Below, in pieces: positions 9,882 to 18,565 of a DNA stretch of 64,000 bases (the stretch's first letter is position 1; the number at the start of each line of letters is the position of its first letter). Location: contig NZ_FNIE01000001.1 in assembly GCF_900103985.1 (NCBI RefSeq), forward strand, positions 510,466 to 574,465, in the 5' to 3' direction. A program made the position numbers and the translations under genes. The stretch is from Actinacidiphila guanduensis. Lineage in GTDB: Bacteria > Actinomycetota > Actinomycetes > Streptomycetales > Streptomycetaceae. Under the pieces are notes generated by a model that did no database searches, had not been told where the DNA came from, and saw only the letters and a program-made list of their open reading frames with translations.

Positions 9882-10397
9882 TCAGCGGCGGCGGAGGAGG
9901 AGGATGCCGCGAATGAAGGCGGCTTGGCCGGCGTGCTGGAGGTCGTCGGAGATGACGCTGGTGAGGCGGACGCCCAGGGTGACCGGCGGGTCCCAGCGCT
10001 CGTCCACGACGCGGTCGAGGTCGTCGTCGGTGAGGTCTTCGAGGTAGTCCAGGGTGGCGGCATGGACGGCGTCGTAGTAGCCGGTGAGCAGGGCGGGGTC
10101 GGCGACCTTGACCTTGGCGACGTCGCGGGCGGACTGGCCGTAGCCGATGGTGCGGGCCGCGAAGGGCAGGTCGAAGCGGTCGCGCCAGCCGTCGGTGAGC
10201 CAGACCTGCTCGCGGCCGGCGACCTCGGCGACGTGGTCGTCCTGCACGCGGGTGAGGTGCCAGATCAGCCAGGCGACCGTGTTCGCCTCGGGGTCGAGCC
10301 GTTCGGCCAGCTCCTCGGCGGTCAGGTCCTCCACGGCCCCGTACACGGCCTCGCGGATCCGGCCGTATCCGTCGGCGAGCAGTTCGGCGGTGTTCAT
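9882..10397 (-). CDS. DinB-like / DUF664 protein, putative thiol-dependent enzyme
   Basis: 171 residues. It matches the four-helix-bundle DinB/mycothiol-maleylpyruvate isomerase-like superfamily. Histidines suited to metal binding lie in IWHLTRVQDDH (about residues 47-57) and in DLQHAGQAAFIRG near the C-terminus. Family members use low-molecular-weight thiols such as mycothiol, made by actinomycetes, for detoxification or isomerisation; the reaction here is unknown. ATG (MNTAELLADGYGRI) chosen. It is convergent with the LysR gene. Confidence 0.75.
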   Translation of the reverse strand: MNTAELLADGYGRIREAVYGAVEDLTAEELAERLDPEANTVAWLIWHLTRVQDDHVAEVAGREQVWLTDGWRDRFDLPFAARTIGYGQSARDVAKVKVADPALLTGYYDAVHAATLDYLEDLTDDDLDRVVDERWDPPVTLGVRLTSVISDDLQHAGQAAFIRGILLLRRR

Positions 10398-10561
10398 GAC
10401 GTGGCTCCCAGCAGCGTGTCGGCGGATGGACCTTCGCCGGGCAGTCTCCCCCACGGTGCCGCCGCCACCCCGCCCGACCCACGTGAGCCCGGCCACCTGA
10501 CGCCGGAAAAGCCGCACCGGTCCCGGGCGGGTGCCATCGTGCCCGACCGGGACCGGTGGTT

Positions 10562-10592
10562 CGCCCCGCGGCTTCAGGAGGGCCGCGGGGCG
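10562..10592 (-). terminator. Terminator of the chitinase gene
   Basis: CGCCCCGCGGC and GCCGCGGGGCG form a perfect 11-bp stem with a 9-nt loop, a few bases beyond the GH18 stop codon. Confidence 0.75.
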
Positions 10593-10596
10593 GGAC

Positions 10597-12036
10597 TCAG
10601 GAGGGCAGGGTCCACTGCTGGTTGGTGCCGCCGGCGCAGTCCCAGATCTGCAGCCGGGTGCCGTTGGCCGAGCTGGGGCCGGTGGCGTCCAGGCAGCGGC
10701 CGGAGCCGTCGTTCACCAGGGTGCTGCCGGACTTGTGCCACTTCTGGGCGGCGGTGCCGTTGCAGTCGTACAGCTGCACCTGGGTGCCGTTGGCGGTGCC
10801 GGCGGCGGTGACGTCCATGCACTTGCCGAGCGCCTGCAGGGAGCCGTCGGAGGCGACCGTCCAGTTCTGCGCGGTGGTGCCGTTGCAGTCGTAGAGCTGG
10901 ACGGCGGTGCCGTTGGCGGTGCCGGCCGCGGCCACGTCGACGCACTTGCCCGCGTAGCCGGACTTGATCGGGCCGGTGGCGCCGCTCGGCGGCGGCGTGG
11001 TGCCGCCCCCGCCGGTGATGCCGTTGAAGGTGCTGGAGAACTGCCAGGCGGACTGCGAGGTCCCGCTGCAGGAGTCCGACAACTGCCCGTTGCTGGAACA
11101 GGCCTTGTCCCGGCCGAGCGACCAGAAGGACAGCTCCTGGATGCCGTTGGACTTCGCGAAGCTCTCCAGGTCGTTGGCGTCGGAGGTGGAGAACACCTCG
11201 CTGGTGGTGTCGTTGACGCCGATCATCGGAGTGTTGCCCTCCATCGCCCACAGCTGCGCGGAGGTCTTGGAGGTCCATATCTGGCCGAGCTGGCTGTGCA
11301 GGCCCTGGGCGGCGCTGATGGCGGCGTTGCCCATGTCCATGGAGCTGCCGTAGTCCATGGTCATGATGTTGACCAGGTTGACGTTCAGGCCGTGGCTCTT
11401 GGCGTTGTTGAGCAGGCTCAGCGAGTTGGACTCCAGGCCGCTGGGGTCGACCGGCAGCGTGTAGTCGATGTCGAGGCGCTTGCCCTGGGCCGCGTACTGC
11501 TGCTGCAGGTCCGCCAGGGCCTGGTTGCGGCGGTCGTTGGCCGTGGTGTTGTTCAGCGCGCTGCCTTCGATGTCGAAGTCCAGCCGGGTCAGGTTGAGTC
11601 CGTCGATGACCCGCTTGTACTGCGTCTCCAGCGAGGAGACCGAGGTGCAGGCGAGCGCCTCCTCGGTGCCCGAGGCGCCGCCGAAGGAGGCGATGACGTC
11701 GCCGCCGGCCGACCGCAGGCTGTTGATCGCCGAGGTCCAACTGGCGTCGGTGATCGAGGTGTCGCCGTTGAAGGTGGCGTTGCAGCCGCCGCCGTCGATG
11801 ACGAAGGCGAGGGTGAAGTACTTCAGCCCCGTGGCGTTGCGGACGGTGGTGAGGGCGGTGGGCGAGTTCCACACCTCCGCGTAGGGGGCGGCGTACTGGG
11901 CGGGGAAGCCCGGGCCCGGGTTGGCGGCGGCGTGCGCGGTGCCGCCGGTGGCGAGCAGCACGCCGGCCGCGAGTGTGGGGGCGGCGAGGACGGCGCCGAC
12001 CGCCTTCAGGCGCGGTCTCCTCAGCGGTGATCTCAT
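10597..12036 (-). CDS. Secreted GH18 chitinase with a C-terminal ricin-type lectin domain
   Basis: 479 residues. A twin-basic signal peptide ends near AHA-AANPG (about residue 37). The GH18 barrel covers about 40-330, with the catalytic motif LDFDIEG; D153, D155 and E157 match the DxDxE of chitinases and endo-N-acetylglucosaminidases. A short Gly/Thr/Pro linker leads to a ricin-B trefoil (about 355-479) with repeated QxW motifs (AQNW, AQKW, NQQW). It should hydrolyse chitin or related GlcNAc polymers outside the cell. A DasR-like site lies about 100 bp upstream, suggesting control by GlcNAc availability. Confidence 0.9.
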   Translation of the reverse strand: MRSPLRRPRLKAVGAVLAAPTLAAGVLLATGGTAHAAANPGPGFPAQYAAPYAEVWNSPTALTTVRNATGLKYFTLAFVIDGGGCNATFNGDTSITDASWTSAINSLRSAGGDVIASFGGASGTEEALACTSVSSLETQYKRVIDGLNLTRLDFDIEGSALNNTTANDRRNQALADLQQQYAAQGKRLDIDYTLPVDPSGLESNSLSLLNNAKSHGLNVNLVNIMTMDYGSSMDMGNAAISAAQGLHSQLGQIWTSKTSAQLWAMEGNTPMIGVNDTTSEVFSTSDANDLESFAKSNGIQELSFWSLGRDKACSSNGQLSDSCSGTSQSAWQFSSTFNGITGGGGTTPPPSGATGPIKSGYAGKCVDVAAAGTANGTAVQLYDCNGTTAQNWTVASDGSLQALGKCMDVTAAGTANGTQVQLYDCNGTAAQKWHKSGSTLVNDGSGRCLDATGPSSANGTRLQIWDCAGGTNQQWTLPS

Positions 12037-12128
12037 GTGGGGGTAGGGCCTTCCGTGGGGGACAGCCGAATCCGGGTTCAGTGGTGTGAACTCGGGCCGC
12101 CGACGTGACTGTCGGCGTATCGGCGAAG

Positions 12129-12144
12129 GTAGGACTAGACCAAT
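12129..12144 (-). promoter_or_regulatory. DasR-like operator (dre) upstream of the chitinase
   Basis: Read on the minus strand the site is ATTGGTCTAGTCCTAC. It resembles the Streptomyces dre consensus (AC)TGGTCTAGACCA(GT): the left half is near-perfect, the right half degenerate. DasR represses chitin and GlcNAc genes and is released by glucosamine-6-phosphate. Position and sequence fit; binding is inferred. Confidence 0.65.
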
Positions 12145-12212
12145 GCCGCGTCAACCCCCCGCGTTCAGCAACTGAATACAGTCCCGCCCCGTCCGTCACG
12201 GCACGCACCGGC

Positions 12213-12253
12213 GGGGTGCGCCCGCGTTCGTCGCTCGAACGCGGGCGCACCCC
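12213..12253 (-). terminator. Strong terminator of the GH87 gene
   Basis: GGGGTGCGCCCGCGTTCG pairs perfectly with 12236-12253 (18-bp stem, 5-nt loop), 15 bases beyond the stop codon at 12268. Confidence 0.85.
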
Positions 12254-12267
12254 CTGTGTGCGGCCGG

Positions 12268-15200
12268 TCAGTTGTTGACGGTGATCGTGAACGTGGTGGT
12301 GGTGTTCTGGATGTCCACCGCGTTGTCGCTCTCGTGCAGCCCGTTGATCGTCACCGAGCCCGAGGCCGGGCCCTGCCCCGATTCCGGCTGCGGGTTGGCC
12401 CACAGCCCGAAGCCCGACTTGGCGTCGTAGGCGTCACCGCTCTTGTGCGCGCCGGTGACCGACAGGTCGGTGATGACGGTGTCGGTGATCGGGTTCAGCG
12501 GGGTGCTGCCGTTCCACTTGGTCTGGAACATCACCCCCGAGTACGTCGGGTCGCTGATGTCGACGTCGCTGATCCTGATCCCCTGGAGCTTGAATTCGGC
12601 GGAGTAGATCCACAGCGCCGGGAAGGTCTGCGCCCCCCAGAAGTGGCCGCCGTCGCGGGCCAGGGTGATGTTGGAGAAGGTGGTCTGCGGCGAGGACTCG
12701 AAGCCGAGCGCCGGGATGCCGCCGAACTGCAGCGAGCCGATGGTGATGCCCGGGTAGGTGAGGCTGTCGGCGATGTAGAGGTTGGTGAAGGAGTTGCCGC
12801 CACCGCCGTAGACCGCCAGGCCCGCGGCCCGCCAGACCGTCTGCACGCTGAGGTTGGAGAAGGTGTTGCCGGTCTCCTGCTCGTTGTGGTTGTCGATCGC
12901 CGGGAACAGCGCGAAGCTGTCGTCGCCGGTGGAGCGGGCCTCGTCGTTGGTCACCGTGTTGCCGGTGGAGCCGTTGGTGAGGTTCACGCCGTCGGCGAAG
13001 GTGTCGCGGATGCGCAGGTTGCTGATCGTGGAGTTGTCGACGTTGGTCGCCCACACGCCGCAGATCGTGTGCTCGATCCAGAGGTTGTCGATGGTCAGGT
13101 TGGCCACCCCGTTGAGGTCGAAGACCTTGCCGGGGCCGTCGATACGGCTGGTGTAGTTGCCGAAGAACCCGAAGCCGGTGAAGGTCGAGCCGTTGGCGGA
13201 GGACTGCACCGTGAAGCCGCCGTCGGTGTTCTCCTGGTCCTGCGGGGTGTAGAAGCGGGTGAACCAGGGGCCGGCGCCGATCACCTTGACGGCGCGGCCG
13301 TAGACGGTGAACTTGTTCGCCGTCGAGTAGTCGCCCGCGGGCAGGTAGACGCCGAGCTTGGTGGTGTCCTGCCGCGCGGTGTCCAGGGCGTTCTGCACGT
13401 CCTGCTGGGTGAAGCCGGCAGGCACGACGTACTTCGTCGGGTCGGGGTTGGCGACCTGGGTGGCCTGCTCCAGGTTGATGTAGTCGATGTTGTAGTAGGC
13501 CGCGGTGTTGGCCGCGTCCTTCTGCAGCCGGATGGTGTGGCCGGCCGGCACGGTGGTGCCGAGAAGCACGTTCGCCTCGTCGTAGATGTGCCGCGGGGCG
13601 CCGGAGCCGGGCGAGTTGTTCGGGCTCGTCTCGTCGCCGTACAGCCAGGCGTACTTCGAGTTCAGCGTGATCGTCTTCAGCAGGCTGCCGTCGACGTAGA
13701 TGTCGAGGGTGGCGTTGCTGCCGTCGGGCACGTTGAAGCGGGTCACCAGGGTGTTGGTGGGGTTGCGGGTGGTCCACTCGACGTACTGGCCGTTGCCGGC
13801 CAGGTGGACCGCCTTGCGGCCGGACGCCTCACCGGCGGGGTCGCCGACGGTGCGGTTCGGCCCGAGCACGGTGGCGCCGCCGCCGAGCGTGCCGTCCTCG
13901 GCCTCGTAGACGTCGTAGGGCATGTTGGCGCCGCGGCCGACGAAGAACGCCTTGTCCGCGGTGTTGTTGCCCTGCTTGATCGACACCTCGTTGCCGTCCA
14001 CGGCCACCTGCGTGCGGACGGTGTACTTGCCGTCCACCGCGGCCCAACTGCCCAGGCTCACCGGGGCGGTGGTGGCGCCGGAGGCGATCGAGCCGCTGTA
14101 GGAGCCGGTCAGCGTCTTCACGGTGGCGCCGCTGGAGGCGTCCAGCACGGTCAGGGTGATCGCGTGCGCGCCGGACGCCGAGGCGACCGTGCCCTGGTTC
14201 TTCAGCGCGACGGTGAAGGTGGTGTTCTGGCCCGCCGAGGGGTTGCCGGGCGACCAGGCGGTCACCGGCACCAGGTCGGAGGTGTCGACCGGCTTGACCA
14301 CCAGGGAGGTGGTCGCGCTGTTGTTGGTCTCGTTCTGCTCGATGACGGTGTTGGCCTCGTCGACCTTCGCCGTCAGCTGGTAGGTCGCCGCGTCCCGGGC
14401 GCCGAGGTTCGCCGTCACCGTGGTGCTCGCGCCGGCCGCGAGGGCGCCGACGTTGGCGGTGCCGACCTTGGTGGTGCCCAGGTAGAAGTTGACGTTCGTC
14501 GCGGTGGAGGCGTTGGTGCCGATGTTCTTCACCGTGGCGCTGGCGGTCACCGCGTCGGTCTCCACCGGAGCCGCGGGCGAGGTGGTCAGGCTGGAGACCG
14601 TGAGGTCCGGGTTGGGCCCGGGCACGCCGATCACCTGGACCTCGGCCGCCTGGCCGCCGCCGGCCCCGGAGTTGTTGCTGAACGTCAGCCGAACATCGGC
14701 CACCCGCGCGGTGACCGGGATGGTGACGCTGTTCCCGGTGGCGGGGTCGAAGCTGTACTGCTTGGCGGCCGCGAGGGTGGTGAAGGAACTGGCGCTCTGC
14801 TCGCGCCCGTCGACCTGGATGGTCTGGGTGCGCGCGCTCCAGATCGAGGACGGGTTGAGCTTGACCACGATCTGGCTGGTGTCCACATTGGCGCCCAGCT
14901 GGATGGTGAGCGAGCTGGTGCCGGTGCCCTCCCAGTAGGTGGTCACATCGTCGTCGTCGGCGTTGGCGGCGACGAAGTTCTGCACCGTGGAGGAGGCGGT
15001 GATCGGCTTGCCGACGGCCTGGTTGGTGCCGCCGGTCGGCGGCGTGGTGCCGTTGCGGGTCACCGTGTTGCTGTTGCCCGACTCGTTGCCGGCCGCGTCC
15101 TTGGCCCGGACGAAGTACGAGACGGTGGCGCTGTCGGGCTGGCTGTCGGTGTAGGTGAGGGTGCCGGCCGCGGTGGTGCCGATCTGGGAGCCGTTGCGGA

Positions 15201-16539
15201 AGACCTCGTAGCCGGTGACGGCCACGTTGTCGCTGGACGCGCTCCAGGTCAGCTTGATCTGGCCGGAGGCCGGCTGGCTGTAGGCGAGGTTGGTGGGCGC
15301 GGTCGGCGCCTGGGTGTCGCCCGAACTGCCGGTGCGCGTCACGCTGTTGCTCGCCGCCGACTGATTGCCTGCCGCGTCGTGCGCCTTGACGGTGTAGGTG
15401 ACCGTCGCGGTGTCGGGCTGGCTGTCGGTGTAGGTGAGCACGTTCCCGGCGACCGAGGTGCGCAGGGTGCCGTTGGCGTAGATGTCGTAGCCGGTGACGC
15501 CGACGTTGTCCGTGGAGGCGTTCCAGGTCAGCTTGATCTGGCCGGAGGCGGGCTGGGTGTAGGCCAGGCCGCTGGGGGCCGAGGGTGCCTGGGTGTCACC
15601 GGTGGCGGGCCCGTAGACCTCGAACTCCGAGATCTGGCCGGCCGGCCAGCCGGTGTTGCCGGTGATGTTCAGCCGCACGTAGCGGGTGGTCGCGGAGTTG
15701 AAGGTGATCGTCACCTGGTTGCCGGTGGCCGGGTCGAAGGTGTAGCCGGCCGAGGCGACGAGGTCGGTGAAGGTGCTGCCGTCCGTGCTGCCCTGCACCG
15801 CGAGGGTCTGGGTGCGGCTGGCCCACGCCGTGGCCGGCGGCAGCTTCAGCACCACCTTGTCCACCGCCACCGCGCTGCCGAGGTCCACGCGCAGCCACTG
15901 CGGGAAGGCGTTGTTGGTGCTCTCCCAGTAGGTGCCGGCGTTGCCGTCGACGGCGTTGCCCGAGGGGTAGACGTCGTTGTGCCCGGACTCGGCGGTGGGC
16001 CGGTTCAGGGCGAGGTTCGTCGGGGAGTCGGCGGCGGGCACGGCAGTCAGCTCCGAGAGCTGCGCGCTCTTGCCGGCGGTGTTGGAGGTGACCTCGGCCC
16101 GCAGGTAGCGGGCCAGGGTCGGCGCGACCGGGACCGTGACCGTGTTGCCCTTGGCAGGGTCGAAGCGGTACGTGGCGGCGCCGGTCAGCGTGTCGAACAG
16201 CGTGCCGTCCTCGCTGCCCTGCAGCGCGATGGTCTCGCTGCGCGCGCTCCAGGAGGCGGGCACCTTCAAGGTGACCTTGCCGACCCGCTCGTCGCGGCCG
16301 AGGTCGACCTGCGCCCACTGCGGCAGCTTCTTGCCCGAGCTCTGCCAGTAGGTGTCCTGCTTGCCGTCGCGCAGTTGCGCGGCGGTGTGGCCGCCGTCTG
16401 CGCTGCTGGCCGCGGACTTCGCGGCCGTCGCCTTCGATCCCCCCGCGGCAGCGGCCGGCAGGGCCTGGGCGCCCAGCAGCAGCAGGCTCGCCGCGGTCAC
16501 CCCCGCCAGCAGCCGCGGTATGGAGCGCTGTGGTCTCAT
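12268..16539 (-). CDS. Secreted multidomain GH87 alpha-1,3-glucanase (mycodextranase-like)
   Basis: 1423 residues. After a signal peptide (cleavage near AAA-GGSK, about 30) come two F5/8-type discoidin domains (about 30-310), two fibronectin type III domains (320-505, each with an SASxDN..VTGYE/D repeat), a third discoidin-like domain (515-650), two CARDB-like repeats (655-870) and a CBM6/35-type domain (880-1040). The C-terminal right-handed beta-helix (about 1045-1423) resembles GH87 mutanase/mycodextranase. GH87 enzymes cleave alpha-1,3-glucan, a fungal wall and biofilm polymer. ATG at MRPQRS has AGAGGGAC upstream. Family assignment comes from overall resemblance; catalytic aspartates were not pinned. 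Confidence 0.82.
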   Translation of the reverse strand: MRPQRSIPRLLAGVTAASLLLLGAQALPAAAAGGSKATAAKSAASSADGGHTAAQLRDGKQDTYWQSSGKKLPQWAQVDLGRDERVGKVTLKVPASWSARSETIALQGSEDGTLFDTLTGAATYRFDPAKGNTVTVPVAPTLARYLRAEVTSNTAGKSAQLSELTAVPAADSPTNLALNRPTAESGHNDVYPSGNAVDGNAGTYWESTNNAFPQWLRVDLGSAVAVDKVVLKLPPATAWASRTQTLAVQGSTDGSTFTDLVASAGYTFDPATGNQVTITFNSATTRYVRLNITGNTGWPAGQISEFEVYGPATGDTQAPSAPSGLAYTQPASGQIKLTWNASTDNVGVTGYDIYANGTLRTSVAGNVLTYTDSQPDTATVTYTVKAHDAAGNQSAASNSVTRTGSSGDTQAPTAPTNLAYSQPASGQIKLTWSASSDNVAVTGYEVFRNGSQIGTTAAGTLTYTDSQPDSATVSYFVRAKDAAGNESGNSNTVTRNGTTPPTGGTNQAVGKPITASSTVQNFVAANADDDDVTTYWEGTGTSSLTIQLGANVDTSQIVVKLNPSSIWSARTQTIQVDGREQSASSFTTLAAAKQYSFDPATGNSVTIPVTARVADVRLTFSNNSGAGGGQAAEVQVIGVPGPNPDLTVSSLTTSPAAPVETDAVTASATVKNIGTNASTATNVNFYLGTTKVGTANVGALAAGASTTVTANLGARDAATYQLTAKVDEANTVIEQNETNNSATTSLVVKPVDTSDLVPVTAWSPGNPSAGQNTTFTVALKNQGTVASASGAHAITLTVLDASSGATVKTLTGSYSGSIASGATTAPVSLGSWAAVDGKYTVRTQVAVDGNEVSIKQGNNTADKAFFVGRGANMPYDVYEAEDGTLGGGATVLGPNRTVGDPAGEASGRKAVHLAGNGQYVEWTTRNPTNTLVTRFNVPDGSNATLDIYVDGSLLKTITLNSKYAWLYGDETSPNNSPGSGAPRHIYDEANVLLGTTVPAGHTIRLQKDAANTAAYYNIDYINLEQATQVANPDPTKYVVPAGFTQQDVQNALDTARQDTTKLGVYLPAGDYSTANKFTVYGRAVKVIGAGPWFTRFYTPQDQENTDGGFTVQSSANGSTFTGFGFFGNYTSRIDGPGKVFDLNGVANLTIDNLWIEHTICGVWATNVDNSTISNLRIRDTFADGVNLTNGSTGNTVTNDEARSTGDDSFALFPAIDNHNEQETGNTFSNLSVQTVWRAAGLAVYGGGGNSFTNLYIADSLTYPGITIGSLQFGGIPALGFESSPQTTFSNITLARDGGHFWGAQTFPALWIYSAEFKLQGIRISDVDISDPTYSGVMFQTKWNGSTPLNPITDTVITDLSVTGAHKSGDAYDAKSGFGLWANPQPESGQGPASGSVTINGLHESDNAVDIQNTTTTFTITVNN

Positions 16540-16919
16540 AGCGTCCCTCTGTGTCGTGATCATCCGGATGATGAACTGGGAAGAGCCGACTGACGCACAA
16601 TCCGAAACGTGCGGATCGCGCCTAGTAAAGTTGCGCCGCTCCCTTACGGATCCAGCGAGGATCTGCGAATAATTTGCGTACGTGCTGGCAGAGTGTTACA
16701 GACGCGCTACGGCGGCGTCCATCCTTGTGACAGCACGGATTCCGGTACGTACAAGGGATGTTGCGTACCGGAACCGGGGCGGGCAGGGCGCAGAGGCCGG
16801 GGGCGCGCCGACCGGGCGCGCCCCCCGGCGGGCTGTGTGCGGGGGGTGTGCGGGCTGTGCGGCCGTACGCGGCTCCGGTGGGCCGTTCGGGCCGTTCGGG
16901 TTCCTTCGGGTCCGGGCCT
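16540..16919. other. Non-coding gap with two inverted repeats
   Basis: No gene is seen. TTCCGGTACG (16740-16749) and CGTACCGGAA (16764-16773) form perfect 10-bp arms of unknown role. GGGGGCGCGCC (16799-16809) and GGCGCGCCCCC (16815-16825) form an 11-bp hairpin, the likely terminator of the FUSC gene about 95 bp beyond its stop. The stretch just left of 16690 is AT-richer and probably holds the GH87 promoter. Confidence 0.6.
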
Positions 16920-18185
16920 TCAGTCCTCGTCGCCGGACGACCAGCGGAAGGCGGCCTTCACCGACCGCGTCGCCCGCCGGGCCGCCTGCTTGCCGCGCAG
17001 CCGGCGCCGCATCATCGCCAGCCGCGGGTGCCGCTCGCTCATCTCGGTGGTGTGCCGGTCCAGCTCCTCCACCAGGCGCTCGGAGCGCTTCTCCACGGCG
17101 AGTTCGTCCAGGATGCGATCCACCTCGGCGAGCAGGGCGCCGTGCAGCTGCCACTGCCGCGGGTGCTCGCGCACGGTGTCGAGCAGCAGGTCGGCGGCCC
17201 GGTCGCGGACCTCGGCGGCCGCCGCCAGCGCGGTGGCCAGCTTCTCCTCGGCCTGCTCGGCGTTCGCGGTGACCTGAGTGGTGATCAGCACCGCGAAGTT
17301 CTCGATCGCCGCGGCCACGTGGTGGAAGAGGCGTTCGAGCTCCACCGCGATCGCCGGGCTGAACAGCGGCTCGCCCAGGCGCTCCTTGGCCAGGTCGGTC
17401 AGCGAGCGCGACAGCACCCGCAGCACCACCGCGCAGATCTCCAGGGTGTCCAGGCCGGTGCGCAGCGCGATCCGCGACAGCAGGCCCTCGCGCACCCGGG
17501 GGTTGAACCGCAGGCTGTCCTCGGCCTGCCGCAGCGAGGCGTCCACCTCGGCGATGTCGTGGTCCACCCGGCGGGCCTCGTGCAGCCGGGCGGCCGCGCG
17601 CTCGACCGGCAGGTGGCCGGCCACCTCGTTGCCGATGTCGCGGAAGAGCCGGCCCATCCGGTGGGCCATTGCCTCGATCGAGCCGCCGGCGGACTGCACC
17701 CACACCGGGGGCGCGAACAGCAGGTTGAACAGCAGGCCGACCGCGGCGCCGATCAGCGTCTCGTAGATGCGGTCCCAGGCGGTGCTGGCCACGCGGGTGA
17801 CGCCGAGCACGAGCATCGCACTGATCGCGACCTCGGCCTCGAACTCCCCCACCCGCACCACGCGGCCGATGAGCAGGGAGGTCAGGATGATCAGGCCGAG
17901 GCTCCACCAGCGCAGGCCCACCAGCTCACTGAAGGCGATGGCGATCACCACGCCGACCACCACCGCGTTCACCCGGCGAATGCCGGTGACGAAGGTGGAG
18001 TAGAGCGTCACCTGGACCACGAGCAGCGCGGTCAGGGGCGCGGTGAGCGGCACCGGCTGCGGCAGCAGCCAGACCGCGACGACATAGGAGATGACGGCGG
18101 CGGCGGTGGAACGTCCGATCTGGGCGGCCCATGGTTCGGCCGACCAGCGGACCAGCTTGACCACTGGTTCTGGTACGTCGGGCAT
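16920..18185 (-). CDS. FUSC / aromatic acid exporter family membrane protein
   Basis: 421 residues. The N-terminal half contains about six hydrophobic segments (for example AAAVISYVVAVWLL, TALLVVQVTLYSTF, GLIILTSLLIGRVV), followed by a long charged helical cytosolic part. This matches the FUSC/ArAE (DUF939-like) proteins, related to p-hydroxybenzoate exporters; the substrate is unknown. I chose the ATG because AAAGGG lies six bases upstream; an in-frame GTG at 18206 has a weaker site. It sits between two secreted glucanase genes but is divergent from one and not clearly part of the polysaccharide set. Confidence 0.8.
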   Translation of the reverse strand: MPDVPEPVVKLVRWSAEPWAAQIGRSTAAAVISYVVAVWLLPQPVPLTAPLTALLVVQVTLYSTFVTGIRRVNAVVVGVVIAIAFSELVGLRWWSLGLIILTSLLIGRVVRVGEFEAEVAISAMLVLGVTRVASTAWDRIYETLIGAAVGLLFNLLFAPPVWVQSAGGSIEAMAHRMGRLFRDIGNEVAGHLPVERAAARLHEARRVDHDIAEVDASLRQAEDSLRFNPRVREGLLSRIALRTGLDTLEICAVVLRVLSRSLTDLAKERLGEPLFSPAIAVELERLFHHVAAAIENFAVLITTQVTANAEQAEEKLATALAAAAEVRDRAADLLLDTVREHPRQWQLHGALLAEVDRILDELAVEKRSERLVEELDRHTTEMSERHPRLAMMRRRLRGKQAARRATRSVKAAFRWSSGDED

Positions 18186-18471
18186 CCAGGGCCCTTTCCC
18201 GCTCACGGCGATCTCATGGCTGCCGGATCAGCGTAGGGGCGATCCTCACGTGCGGCGGGGTGGCACGCGGGAGGGCGCGCCGGGTCCCCCCGCACGCCGC
18301 CTCGCGTCCCGCCGTACGCTCCACCGCGCCCCCGTCCGGCGGCCCCCTGCGCCCCGTCCGGGCGCCCGCCGCCCGGCCCCTGCGCACCCCGCCCGCGCCC
18401 CTCCCGCCCGGCCACCGGCGTCAAGGTCTTGCACTCATCAACAGCCGCCCGGAGCAATCTCGTTCACTTTC

Positions 18472-18500
18472 TTGACGGGTCGGCAACAACGCCGTAATCA
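18472..18500 (+). promoter_or_regulatory. Sigma-70-like promoter of the GH16 gene
   Basis: TTGACG (18472-18477), a 17-bp spacer and TAATCA (18495-18500) fit an HrdB-type promoter. The LacI-type palindrome begins 12 bp later, around the expected transcription start. Confidence 0.6.
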
Positions 18501-18512
18501 TCACAGAAATCA

Positions 18513-18524
18513 GAGAGCGCTCTC
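18513..18524. promoter_or_regulatory. LacI-family (CebR-like) operator before GH16
   Basis: GAGAGCGCTCTC is a perfect 12-bp palindrome with the GAGCGCTC core recognised by Streptomyces LacI regulators of glucan and cello-oligosaccharide genes such as CebR. It lies immediately after the proposed -10 box, where binding would block transcription. No LacI regulator gene is in the window. Confidence 0.7.
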
Positions 18525-18565
18525 ACAGCTCTCGTGACCCTCGCTTGGCGACACCAGGAGCCGCC

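Noticed and set aside
12256-16593. A 1445-codon open frame on the plus strand opposite the GH87 gene
   Set aside because: Its translation is Gly/Val/Arg/His-rich with no domain, the typical antisense shadow of a high-GC gene.
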